Source: Ferruginibacter sp.
GTDB lineage: Bacteria; Bacteroidota; Bacteroidia; Chitinophagales; Chitinophagaceae
DNA: 64,000 nt
Direction: 5' to 3'
Assembly (NCBI RefSeq): GCF_028288465.1
Contig: NZ_JAQBNR010000068.1
Coordinates: 62,001-126,000 of the forward strand
Shown: piece after piece, positions 37,033 through 46,058 of the stretch
How positions within the stretch are numbered: position 1 is the stretch's first letter
How the letters are laid out: every line of letters begins with the position of its first letter
Notes under the pieces: model-generated
Told to the model about the DNA's origin: nothing
Databases searched by the model: none
What the model saw: only the letters and a program-made list of their open reading frames with translations
Position numbers and translations under genes: made by a program

Positions 37033-38075
37033 AAGACGTAATCGTGTCTATAATCGTTCCGGTTTTTAATGCTGAAAAATACCTTGAGCAGTGCATTATT
37101 TCGATTCTTAACCAAACTTTAACAGCTATAGAAGTTGTCATCATTAATGATGGTTCTACTGATGGAAGCATTAATATTATGCGGGATTATAGTCAGCGGG
37201 ATGAACGTATTATATTGATTGATTCAATAAACAAAGGTGTAAGTGCTGCCCGCAATGCCGGTATAAAAATAGCAAAAGGAAGATTTGTTGGTTTTGTTGA
37301 TGCAGACGATTTCGTAGAAGCTGCTATGTATGAAAAACTATACCAGTCAGCAATCCAGCATGACAGCGTTCTAATAATCTGCAATGCTGCAATGGAAGAG
37401 AATAATTTATCATCCAGGCCGCGATTGCATTTGAAAGATGACGTAATTGAAATATCAAAGGACAGCAAAACAGTTTTACTGGATTTTCTTCGGTTTAAAT
37501 ACGATTATGCTAATTGGAATAAGCTATATTCATTGGAACTCATCAGGAAGCATCGCATTTCATTTAACGAAAAGATGAGCATGTGGGAAGATATTCTTTT
37601 TAATCTTATTTACCTGCAGTTTGTAACTCGTGCGGTTATTTTAAAGGATTGCTACTACCACTACAGAATACAACCTTCTTCGATTACAGCAAGCACAAAC
37701 ATTGGATTTGGTAAACAGTATAATTTGTTTTTTGAATCGTTCGCTTCGTTTTGCAGTGCAAATGCAATGACTGGGCAACTATCAGTCTTTAAAGATGAGC
37801 TGTCAGAAAATTGTATTGCTACCATTTTACTGTTTATAAGAAGGTCGCTAACAAAGGGGGCCGGCTTTTTTAAATTATTTTTACGGTTCAGAACAGAGTT
37901 AAAAGATTTAAATCCTGAGCTTTACCTTACTGAACCGTGCAGCTTTAAATCCGGTAAATTTCAATATCTATTATTGAAAAAGAATTTTCTTACAGTCTAT
38001 TCGTTTGTTTACGTTGCTGAACCCTGTATTAAGAATGTGCTTCGATCATTTTTGAAACGGAATATCAACAAATGA
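37029..38075 (+). CDS. Glycosyltransferase, GT2 family
   Basis: 348 residues. The TTG at 37029 overlaps the preceding stop (TTGA) and is needed to include the conserved VSIIVPVFNAEKYLEQCIISILNQTLTAIEVVIINDGSTDGS. GRFVGFVDADDFVE holds the DxD metal site; NWNKLYSLELIRKHRISFNEKMSMWEDILFNL matches the acceptor loop of capsule GT2 enzymes. Soluble with a basic C-terminus (FLKRNINK). It overlaps the next gene by 4 bases (ATGA). Confidence 0.92.
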   Translation: MKDVIVSIIVPVFNAEKYLEQCIISILNQTLTAIEVVIINDGSTDGSINIMRDYSQRDERIILIDSINKGVSAARNAGIKIAKGRFVGFVDADDFVEAAMYEKLYQSAIQHDSVLIICNAAMEENNLSSRPRLHLKDDVIEISKDSKTVLLDFLRFKYDYANWNKLYSLELIRKHRISFNEKMSMWEDILFNLIYLQFVTRAVILKDCYYHYRIQPSSITASTNIGFGKQYNLFFESFASFCSANAMTGQLSVFKDELSENCIATILLFIRRSLTKGAGFFKLFLRFRTELKDLNPELYLTEPCSFKSGKFQYLLLKKNFLTVYSFVYVAEPCIKNVLRSFLKRNINK

Positions 38076-38998
38076 GTGAATTTGATGGGCCTTTGACGAG
38101 TGTATTAATGACAGCATATAATCGGGAGAAGTACATTGCCGAAGCCATTGAAAGTGTGCTGGCTTCGGTGTACCATAATTTTGAACTAATTATTGTTGAT
38201 GATTGTTCGACCGATAAAACTGTTGAAATTGCGAGGCATTATGAAAAGTTAGATTCAAGAATAAAAGTTTACGTAAACGAATATAATCTTCAACAGTTCC
38301 CCAACAGGAACAAAGCTGCGAGTTACGCTGTTGGAGAGTTATTAATGGCGGTTGACTCTGATGATACCATGAAGCCAGATGCTATCGAATATATTGTAAC
38401 ACAGTTTGATAAATTTCCATCAGCACAGTTTGCTACTATGTATGGACAGGATGATGTTAAGACGGTCACATGTTTGCATCCTGAAGAAAACATACGAAAA
38501 CATTTTTTTTTATCAAGCCATTTAAATGTCGGCCCCGGAGGAACGGTGATCAGGCAACACCATTTTAAAAAAATAGGAGGTTTCCCGGTTTGTTATGGAC
38601 CAGCCGGTGATTCTTACTATAATATAAAAGCCGCCGCAAATGGCGATGCTTTATTATTACCTTATTTTTATTTTAATTACCGGCTGCATGGCGACCAGGA
38701 AATTGCAAGAAAGGATAGTTATCTTATTAACAATTATATGTACTTCAAGGATGTTCTTGACTTGCCGGAGTTAGCACTCTCAGGCATTGAAAGGCAAGAA
38801 TTGTTATTAACAGAGAAAAAAAAGTTTCTTGTGAATTTATTGATCTATTATAAAGAAACGGGAGATGCAAAAAAAATAAAAGAGGTTTGGCGAAAAGCAG
38901 GCTTTGGCGTAAAGGAGTTGTTTATGATTATGGCCCAAATTTATAATTTAGTGATTACAAAAAAACTTGCTTCACTTTTTAGCTTTAAAAACAAATAA
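38072..38998 (+). CDS. Glycosyltransferase, GT2 family
   Basis: 308 residues: TSVLMTAYNREKYIAEAIESVLASVYHNFELIIVDDCSTDKT, then LLMAVDSDDTMKPDA as metal site and NVGPGGTVIRQHHFKKIGGFP. The run PNRNKAASYAVGE matches the GT2 core. It sits in a tightly overlapping string (4-base overlap before, 1-base after), so synthesis with neighbours is coupled. Confidence 0.92.
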   Translation: MSEFDGPLTSVLMTAYNREKYIAEAIESVLASVYHNFELIIVDDCSTDKTVEIARHYEKLDSRIKVYVNEYNLQQFPNRNKAASYAVGELLMAVDSDDTMKPDAIEYIVTQFDKFPSAQFATMYGQDDVKTVTCLHPEENIRKHFFLSSHLNVGPGGTVIRQHHFKKIGGFPVCYGPAGDSYYNIKAAANGDALLLPYFYFNYRLHGDQEIARKDSYLINNYMYFKDVLDLPELALSGIERQELLLTEKKKFLVNLLIYYKETGDAKKIKEVWRKAGFGVKELFMIMAQIYNLVITKKLASLFSFKNK

Positions 38999-39717
38999 TG
39001 AACTTATTTATCGGGAATTTATTAAAAAAGATTTATAACAAATTTTATGACCGGTCGTATTTCTCTCAAAAAGTAAGTTACTCGCAATGCGGTGAAGATT
39101 TGATCGTAGATTTTCTGCTTACATGGATATTAAATATTAAAGTTCCAACTTTTATGGATATAGGAGCTCATCATCCACATAATTTCAATAATACGTATAT
39201 TTTTTATAAACGGGGATGCAGGGGCGTTAATATAGAACCTGATCCTGTACTCTTTGATTTTATAAAAAAAATGAGACCTGAGGATATTAATATTAATAAA
39301 GGAGTAGGATTTAAAACAGGTAATGAAACTGCTGATTTTTATTTGATGTCTTCAAAAGCGCTGAATACTTTTTCAAGAGAAGAAGCGGAAAGAATCAGCA
39401 AAAATGGAAATATACAAATCAATGAAGTAAAGCAAATTGAATTGATCAATATCAACGAATTGATGAACCGATATTTTGACAAAATTGAATTGGATTTTTT
39501 GTCGCTGGATGTTGAGGGGCTTGATTTTGACATTTTGAAAAGCATTGATTTCGGGAAGTATGCTCCTAAGGTAATCTGTGTAGAAACGATTGAATTTAGT
39601 GAGCATCGTACTATTTTAAAGCAGCAGGCAACGATTGATTTTTTAATAGCAAAAGGATATTTCTGTTATGCGGATACTTCCATTAATTCAATTTTTGTAA
39701 AACAAAGTCTGTTCTAA
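38998..39717 (+). CDS. FkbM family methyltransferase (4)
   Basis: 239 residues with YSQCGEDLIVDFLL at the start, a feature of one FkbM subgroup. SAM motif FMDIGAHHPHNFNNTYIFYKRGCRGVNIEPD and catalytic-side ELDFLSLDVEGLDFDILKSIDFGKYAPKVICVE are intact. It overlaps the preceding GT2 by one base (TAATG). Likely methylates the sugar added by a neighbouring transferase (inference from order). Confidence 0.9.
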   Translation: MNLFIGNLLKKIYNKFYDRSYFSQKVSYSQCGEDLIVDFLLTWILNIKVPTFMDIGAHHPHNFNNTYIFYKRGCRGVNIEPDPVLFDFIKKMRPEDININKGVGFKTGNETADFYLMSSKALNTFSREEAERISKNGNIQINEVKQIELININELMNRYFDKIELDFLSLDVEGLDFDILKSIDFGKYAPKVICVETIEFSEHRTILKQQATIDFLIAKGYFCYADTSINSIFVKQSLF

Positions 39718-39759
39718 CTTATTCTTATAAGAACAAGAAAAATATTATTCTGAAATTTT

Positions 39760-40512
39760 ATGTACGATAGAAATAGTTTTATACTTTCTGAATCTCCATT
39801 AAAGCGTGATCTCTTAAAACTTTTTAAGAATGATGAACCAATAACTATTTTAGATATTGGCGGATGCGAGGGAGAGGATTCTGTGAGGTATTCAAAATTG
39901 TTTCCTAAGTCTTCCATCTTTGTTTTTGAACCGTTATCCCAGAATAAAAAAATAATTCTCGAAAATTTCGAGCGTTACAATGTAAAAAATGCAGAGCTAT
40001 TAAATATCGCACTTTCCGATGTAAAAGGGCAACAGGATTTTTATGTTTCTTCCGGTCATCCATCAGATAAAAAGAATGACGAAGTATGGGATTTTGGCAA
40101 TAAGTCAAGTTCATTGTTGCCACCAGGCAGAGTGAACGAAATAGTGCCCTGGTTAAAATTTGAGAATACGATATCAGTTACAACGGAAACGCTGGAGAAT
40201 TTTATAAATGACAGGAAAATCGCCTCTGTCGATTTTGTACATATGGATGTTCAGGGGGCAGAATTAAAAGTACTGGCAGGAGCTGGGAAATCTATTAAAA
40301 AGATAAAAGCAATTTGGTTAGAGGTATCTGATCTTCCGCTTTATAAAGATCAGCCGTTAAGAAATGATGTGCAGAAGTTTATGAAAGAAAATGGTTTTTA
40401 CAGGGTTAAGAAGCAGGAGAACGATGAAATGTATTTAAATAGTTATTGGTACAAAACAATTTCGTTTTTCTTTTTAAAAATGCATTTTAAGAAAAATCTA
40501 ATTGCTGTTTAA
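39760..40512 (+). CDS. FkbM family methyltransferase (5)
   Basis: 250 residues: ITILDIGGCEGEDSVRYSKLFPKSSIFVFEPLSQN (motif I with IGGCEG), SVDFVHMDVQGAELKVLAGAGKSIKKIKAIWLEV (motif with DVQGAE). Domain complete. Second FkbM in a row after the gene at 38998 but of a different subgroup, so they probably act on different positions. Confidence 0.9.
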   Translation: MYDRNSFILSESPLKRDLLKLFKNDEPITILDIGGCEGEDSVRYSKLFPKSSIFVFEPLSQNKKIILENFERYNVKNAELLNIALSDVKGQQDFYVSSGHPSDKKNDEVWDFGNKSSSLLPPGRVNEIVPWLKFENTISVTTETLENFINDRKIASVDFVHMDVQGAELKVLAGAGKSIKKIKAIWLEVSDLPLYKDQPLRNDVQKFMKENGFYRVKKQENDEMYLNSYWYKTISFFFLKMHFKKNLIAV

Positions 40513-40544
40513 GCTAACAAATCACATAGATTTTTTTAAGGAAT

Positions 40545-41489
40545 ATGCAGTCTAATCCTTTAGTGTCAATTGGCATCGCCAATTATAATTATGCAAACTA
40601 TATTGTTCATGCTTTAAACAGCATTGAAGATCAAAGTTATCAAAATATAGAAGTTATTATTGTTGATGATCATTCAACAGATAATTCTGTTACAGTTATT
40701 GAAGACTGGATTAAACAATATAAAGGGCTTAAAATTATCAGCTTTATAAAAAATGAACAGAACCTTGGTATCGCAAAAGTGAGTAACCTAGTATTACAAA
40801 GTGCTAAAGGAAAATATTTTCAGGTATTAGATGCAGATGATATTTTATTACCGGATAAAGTAGCAATACAGGTGGATAAGATGGAAGGCAACAGCAATGC
40901 AGCTCTTATTTATTCAAATACCTGTATTATAGATGAAGGTGGTGAAGTTATTAATAATGATTATTTAAGTAGGGTAGGGTACGATGAAAAAAATATGCCA
41001 GAAGGATTTGTACATGAGAGATTATTTGATTTTAATTTTATTCCCAATTCTTCGGTTTTAGTTAAAACTCATTCTGCAAAAGAGGTGGGTGGTTTTGACG
41101 ATACCGTTCAGGTACAGGATTATTATTTATGGATAAAATTATCAGAACATCATGAAGTGATTTATATGCATGGGAATACTGCCCAATATAGAATACATGG
41201 AACCTCGTTATCCAATAAAGAATCTACCAATGCTAACAGTATCGCCGGAGAATTAGACTTACTTTACCGTTATTATAAAGATGGAGACGCTGCACGACAA
41301 AAGAAGATCAAAAAAAGTATCCATCATTCGGCCGCGTATTTGTATCAGTTAAAATTCCCAAAAGCCGCTTACTGGTTAAAGCAGGATTTTTTATTAAACC
41401 CATCTGTTAAAACCTTTGGTTATTTTCTTGCAATAAACCTCGGCATTCCATTTTCATTTTTTGCTAGAATAAAAGCCATCTTGTCCTGA
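40545..41489 (+). CDS. Glycosyltransferase, GT2 family
   Basis: 314 residues: VSIGIANYNYANYIVHALNSIEDQSYQNIEVIIVDDHSTDNS, GKYFQVLDADDILLPDKV, and VGGFDDTVQVQDYYLWIKLSEHHEV. All GT-A motifs intact. The C-terminal about 60 residues contain a hydrophobic patch (YFLAINLGIPFSFFARIKAI) that may touch the membrane. Confidence 0.92.
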   Translation: MQSNPLVSIGIANYNYANYIVHALNSIEDQSYQNIEVIIVDDHSTDNSVTVIEDWIKQYKGLKIISFIKNEQNLGIAKVSNLVLQSAKGKYFQVLDADDILLPDKVAIQVDKMEGNSNAALIYSNTCIIDEGGEVINNDYLSRVGYDEKNMPEGFVHERLFDFNFIPNSSVLVKTHSAKEVGGFDDTVQVQDYYLWIKLSEHHEVIYMHGNTAQYRIHGTSLSNKESTNANSIAGELDLLYRYYKDGDAARQKKIKKSIHHSAAYLYQLKFPKAAYWLKQDFLLNPSVKTFGYFLAINLGIPFSFFARIKAILS

Positions 41490-41513
41490 GTTAATTATCA
41501 TTATTTCAATACC

Positions 41514-42098
41514 ATGTTGTATTATATTTTTAAAGCAATCCGTAAAGTACAATCTGGATACCATTCTCTTCTTTGCAGTTTCAGAATGGCTTCTTTGTAT
41601 CAGCTTTCAAAAAAAAGATTTGTTTTTAAAGGGGGTATTATAATGGGTAAGGGTTTTTCAATTAAATCAGATATTTCAAATACCACTATTGTAATCGATC
41701 AGGCAGTGCGTTTCAGGGATAATTTCCATATCATGATGGGGAACAATGGCAACTTAATCATCGGCAATAATTGCTTTTTTAATAACAATTGTTCTATTAC
41801 CTGTTTGAAGGAAATTGAGATAGGGCATGATACCCAGTTTGGTGAAAATGTTTGTTTGTATGATCATAACCATCATTACAGCGATAGCAACAAATTAATA
41901 TCCAGGCAGGGATATTCAACCGGCAGTATAAGTATTGGAAACAATTGCTGGATAGGATCGAATGTGGTGATTTTAAAAGGGGTTACAATTGGTGATAATG
42001 CGGTGATTGGTGCAGGTTGCATAATTTATAAATCTGTTGAGGCTAATATGGTTGTTATAAATCAACAAAGTCTTCTTACAAAAAAGATAAATGAATAG
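41514..42098 (+). CDS. Hexapeptide-repeat acyltransferase (LbH family)
   Basis: 194 residues. A basic N-terminus is followed by left-handed beta-helix rungs (LIIGNNCFFNNNCSI, IEIGHDTQFGENVCL), the catalytic-type YDHNHHYSD loop, and ISIGNNCWIGSNVVILKGVTIGDNAVIGAGCII. Same architecture as capsule O-acetyltransferases of the NodL/WbbJ group. It would acetylate a sugar hydroxyl from acetyl-CoA in the cytoplasm, distinct from the MBOAT-based periplasmic route encoded just downstream. Confidence 0.88.
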   Translation: MLYYIFKAIRKVQSGYHSLLCSFRMASLYQLSKKRFVFKGGIIMGKGFSIKSDISNTTIVIDQAVRFRDNFHIMMGNNGNLIIGNNCFFNNNCSITCLKEIEIGHDTQFGENVCLYDHNHHYSDSNKLISRQGYSTGSISIGNNCWIGSNVVILKGVTIGDNAVIGAGCIIYKSVEANMVVINQQSLLTKKINE

Positions 42099-42132
42099 TT
42101 TGTTTGCCAATCTTAATACAGATTTGTTTTAA

Positions 42133-43500
42133 ATGAAGATCATCTTTTCACTCAATCATTTTTTGCCGGGTAGTCTGGCAGGTATTGAAGTGTACACTTA
42201 TAATCTTGCCCATCATCTGCAGCAACTAGGTTTGAATGTATTGGTGCTTATACCCAATTTTGATTGCGATGAAACTAAAGAGTATTCTTACAAAGGGATA
42301 AAAGTAATACAGTACGCAGAAAATAGTACCAGCAACAGGGAAATGATTTTAGGGAATACTAAACCTGACGGGCTTGCATTGTATACAGCTATTCTTGAAA
42401 AGGAAAGACCGGATATTTTACATTTTCAGGAACTGTCGGCCGGAAGAGGTGTTGGTATTTATCATGTACGGGCAGCGGCGGCAATGGGAATAAAAATTTT
42501 GCTTACGTGTCATTTGTCTACTTATAGTTGTCAAACCGGCAATTTGATTTATAAACAGCAGGAACCTTGTGATGGAATTATCCGAACCTTTAGATGTACG
42601 GCATGTGTCTACGAGGCAAGAGCCATCACGGGCATAAAGTCTGTTGCATTACAGACTGGTGCAAAATTGCTGTATGCAACGGGGATTGATACAAGCAAGC
42701 TCAATTCTTCTTTAGGTACGGCGTTAGGATTTCCTTTTGTAGTGGACAAAAAAAAACAGATACTAACTGAACTTGCCGGGCTTAGTGATACTATCATTTC
42801 GCTTACACGATGGTACCAGCACATCCTTCAAGAGAATGGAGTGCCCGCAAACAAGATTCAATATCTGCCCCAGGGCTTAAAGGAATCTCCTGTGGTCGCT
42901 GAACATACACCGGCAAGTGTACCCGTTAAGCTTGTTTTTGTTGGCCGGGTAAGCAAGTATAAAGGTGTGCATCTTTTAATAGAAGCAATGCAGCAATTAC
43001 CTCCGGATAAAATTAGTTTAAACATTTTTGGTCCTGTTACCGAAGACGAATATGCGGTTCAATGCAGGAGCTACTCCAAAAACATGAAGAATGTGTACTG
43101 GATGGGAAGTATTCCATCTGAAGCTGTAGTAACAATGCTGGGTGGTTATGACCTGTTATGCCTGCCATCTACTTTTTCTGAAATGAGCCCGCTGGTGATA
43201 CAGGAGGCGTTTGCCGCAGGCATACCGGTACTGGCATCCAATGTATACGGTAATGCGGAACAGGTTCAGGATGGCATGAATGGCTGGCTGTTTGATTTTA
43301 AAAGTGTTGCATCACTGACAGAAAAATTGATGATGCTCATTAATAACCCGGCAATTATTGATGCTGCCAAAGCTTATATTCCTTCAACAAAGCCATTCAG
43401 TGAATTGGCTGTGCAACACATGTTGCTTTATCAGAAAATATTATTTCAGGTTGAAAATAATCTTGCTTTGACTGAGCGTGAACTACCGGGAGTAAAATGA
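42133..43500 (+). CDS. Glycosyltransferase, GT4 family
   Basis: 455 residues, longer than most GT4 because of a Cys-containing insertion (about 135-200: LSTYSCQTGNLIYKQQEPC, FRCTACVYEAR), which could bind a metal. The N-terminus has HFLPGSLAGIEVYTYNLAHHL; C-terminal VFVGRVSKYKGVHLLIEAM and PSTFSEMSPLVIQEAFAAGIPVLASNVYGN hold the EX7E-type site. This Cys-rich insert is known in some GT4 proteins that begin with an IEVYT loop. Confidence 0.9.
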   Translation: MKIIFSLNHFLPGSLAGIEVYTYNLAHHLQQLGLNVLVLIPNFDCDETKEYSYKGIKVIQYAENSTSNREMILGNTKPDGLALYTAILEKERPDILHFQELSAGRGVGIYHVRAAAAMGIKILLTCHLSTYSCQTGNLIYKQQEPCDGIIRTFRCTACVYEARAITGIKSVALQTGAKLLYATGIDTSKLNSSLGTALGFPFVVDKKKQILTELAGLSDTIISLTRWYQHILQENGVPANKIQYLPQGLKESPVVAEHTPASVPVKLVFVGRVSKYKGVHLLIEAMQQLPPDKISLNIFGPVTEDEYAVQCRSYSKNMKNVYWMGSIPSEAVVTMLGGYDLLCLPSTFSEMSPLVIQEAFAAGIPVLASNVYGNAEQVQDGMNGWLFDFKSVASLTEKLMMLINNPAIIDAAKAYIPSTKPFSELAVQHMLLYQKILFQVENNLALTERELPGVK

Positions 43501-43633
43501 ATTAATTTTTCTTTAACCGGTTGGCAAATGGCCGCATAAATATATGCTGCTTTAGCAATTGGTTTTAGAGACACCCAATTACAAGAGAATTACTATTTGG
43601 ATTTTTTGCAGTGATTTTCTTAATTTATAAATT

Positions 43634-45040
43634 ATGCTATTTACGAGTTTTGTATTTGTTTGTCTCGTCGCTGCAACTTTCTTACTTTATTACCTGCCTG
43701 CTTTATCTAAGTTCCAGGTATCAATATTAATCGTTTCAAGTTTAGTTTTCTACGCTTACAATCAACCGGTAATGGTATTGTTATTATTACTCTCTGTAGG
43801 TATTAATATTGTTTCCAGTTATTACATCGTATACGGAGATGTGAAACATAAAAAGCGATTTGCCATTGCTGGTGTGTCGCTCAACTTGACGATATTATTA
43901 TTTTTTAAGTACAGCCCGTTATTTGCCAAAACATTTTTCAAAGAACCGGGTTCCTTGGGCGAATTTCTTGCTGCAATGCCATTGCCAATTGGTATTTCTT
44001 TCTTCACGTTCCAGGGCATCAGCCTGGTTGTTGATGTATACAAAGAGAAATATGTAAAAAGCGAACTGCTGGTTCCAAAATCATTCCTGCTTCACGCTAA
44101 GCAGACGCTTCTATTTAAAGGATTTTTCCCTCAACTGATTTCTGGCCCGATAGTAAAAGCGCATGATTTTATTCCTCAGATCGGGAGAAAAAGCATTCAG
44201 GATGTACAGTGGAATTGTGTAGTAAAAAATATGATACTCGGATATTTTCTTAAAATGGTAGTAGCCGACAATTTGAAGGACTTTACTTTCTGGATTGCTT
44301 TTCCTTACTTTCAGGGATATTCTTCGCTGACACTTTTAACAATGTTATTTGGATACTCGTGCCAGATATTTGCTGATTTTGCAGGCTATTCTTTAATAGC
44401 AATATCACTCGCAAAGCTTTTTGGATACAATTTTAAAGACAACTTTAATTTTCCATATATCGCCACATCATTTAAAGATTTTTGGAAAAGATGGCATATT
44501 TCGTTGTCCTCTTTTTTAATGGAGTATCTCTATATCCCGTTGGGCGGTAATAAAAGGGGGAAATTACGAACCGGTATAAATATCATGATTGTAATGTTAC
44601 TGGGTGGGCTTTGGCATGGAGCTGCATGGAGTTATGCAGTCTGGGGTGGTTTTCACGGTGCTGCTTTAGTGGTGGAAAGGTTTACTAATGAAAAAATAAA
44701 AATCAAAGCGAACATTGTAACCCAAATATTTAAAGGGTTACTGATTTTTAGTTTTGTTACATTAGCCTGGTTGCTGTTTAAATTACCCGACTTTCAGCAT
44801 GTTATTTTGTATTTTAAGTCCATTGGTAATAACATCAGGAGTATTGATGACACCCAGCTAATGTCTTATATTATGCTCTATTCATCTCCGGTGTTATTTT
44901 ATCATTTATTTTATTTATTGAAAGTTAAATCTTCTGTTATAAACGTAAGAAAGGTTGAATTCATTCCCTATGGTATTATGCTCTTTTTAATTATTGTCAA
45001 CAGTGGTTCATCCGGAGCGTTTATTTATTTTCAGTTTTAA
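43634..45040 (+). CDS. MBOAT family O-acyltransferase (AlgI/DltB type)
   Basis: 468 residues with about ten predicted membrane helices. The active-site motif LGGLWHGAAWSYAVWGGFHGA has the conserved His328 and a second His341. FKDFWKRWHISLSSFLMEYLYIPLGGNKRG is the cytoplasmic MBOAT signature. It would pass an acyl (usually acetyl) group across the inner membrane to a glycan, as in alginate or D-alanine esterification. The partner SGNH-like protein follows six bases later. Confidence 0.95.
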   Translation: MLFTSFVFVCLVAATFLLYYLPALSKFQVSILIVSSLVFYAYNQPVMVLLLLLSVGINIVSSYYIVYGDVKHKKRFAIAGVSLNLTILLFFKYSPLFAKTFFKEPGSLGEFLAAMPLPIGISFFTFQGISLVVDVYKEKYVKSELLVPKSFLLHAKQTLLFKGFFPQLISGPIVKAHDFIPQIGRKSIQDVQWNCVVKNMILGYFLKMVVADNLKDFTFWIAFPYFQGYSSLTLLTMLFGYSCQIFADFAGYSLIAISLAKLFGYNFKDNFNFPYIATSFKDFWKRWHISLSSFLMEYLYIPLGGNKRGKLRTGINIMIVMLLGGLWHGAAWSYAVWGGFHGAALVVERFTNEKIKIKANIVTQIFKGLLIFSFVTLAWLLFKLPDFQHVILYFKSIGNNIRSIDDTQLMSYIMLYSSPVLFYHLFYLLKVKSSVINVRKVEFIPYGIMLFLIIVNSGSSGAFIYFQF

Positions 45041-45046
45041 GTCAAT

Positions 45047-45955
45047 ATGATTAAAAGGATCTTTGTTATAGCAATAGCATTGTTCATTTTTTATTCTGTG
45101 TTTGTGCGTTTCATTGCGCCTGTATGGTGGTCTGCATCACAACATCAATGGCAGGCAAATACTATTAACGCTGAAAAATTTGTATTCAGTGATACAAATT
45201 ATTACGAGAATGTGTTGGTTGGTTCATCATTGACTACCAAATTAATAAGGGATAGTTTTCCTAGTACTTATAGTCTTTCATTTGGCGGACTAAGCATCTA
45301 TGATGGATTGAGTATACTTACACACAAAACCAGACTACCTAAAAATATATTCGTGGAAATGAATGTTGCTTTACATGAAGAGAGCAAAGACTTTACTGAT
45401 GCTTTAAATTCTCCCATTCATTATTATTCAAAAAGTGCTTTCGTTTCTTTGAGAGCTGATAAACAACCGATCGGAATTCTTGGAACACTAGTTAACTCAT
45501 CTTTTACAGAAAGAATGGTTATGAAGTTTAAATATCGTTTTCATTTGACGCCAATAAATTCAGAAGTGGTAAATGGAGGTAATAGTTCGGACGGCTTATT
45601 TGCTAAAATGTTAGAGATGCAGGTCGATAAATATTCAAAGTTGCCTGATACGAAATTTGTTAATGAATGTTTCAGCAATTTAAAATCGTATGTAAATGAG
45701 CTGGAAAAGAAGGGAGTAAATTTTGTATTTTATGAAATGCCTGTTGCTGAAGAGTTAAATAATTTGCCAAGAGCAAAGCTGGTGCGTCAAACTTTTTATA
45801 TGAATTTCCCTGCGTCGAAATATGAATATATTCCAATACCCGATTCTGGCAAATTTGAAACTAGTGATGGGCTTCATTTAAATAAAGATGGCGCATTAAA
45901 ATATACGATTTACCTAAAATCGAAGTTAACAATGCCAAGGCAAAAGAAACAATGA
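45047..45955 (+). CDS. Periplasmic SGNH/AlgJ-like partner of the MBOAT protein
   Basis: 302 residues with an N-terminal membrane anchor (IFVIAIALFIFYSVFVRFI, residues 4-23) and a periplasmic domain. VLVGSSLTTKLI gives the block I Ser (Ser60/61), and TSDGLHLNKDGALKYT near the C-terminus gives the Asp-x-x-His of an SGNH hydrolase-like fold. Immediately downstream of MBOAT genes such proteins (AlgJ, AlgX, DltD or PatB2 type) finish transfer of the acyl group to the polymer. Sequence beyond these motifs is divergent. Confidence 0.75.
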   Translation: MIKRIFVIAIALFIFYSVFVRFIAPVWWSASQHQWQANTINAEKFVFSDTNYYENVLVGSSLTTKLIRDSFPSTYSLSFGGLSIYDGLSILTHKTRLPKNIFVEMNVALHEESKDFTDALNSPIHYYSKSAFVSLRADKQPIGILGTLVNSSFTERMVMKFKYRFHLTPINSEVVNGGNSSDGLFAKMLEMQVDKYSKLPDTKFVNECFSNLKSYVNELEKKGVNFVFYEMPVAEELNNLPRAKLVRQTFYMNFPASKYEYIPIPDSGKFETSDGLHLNKDGALKYTIYLKSKLTMPRQKKQ

Positions 45956-46058
45956 TTGAAGTTTATTGATCTTGCTTTAACACAATCCTTCCATTGGTAT
46001 CTGCATCTTTTCAGCAAAAAATAAATATGAACCAACAGTTGGTCGCAGAAAATAGTCA

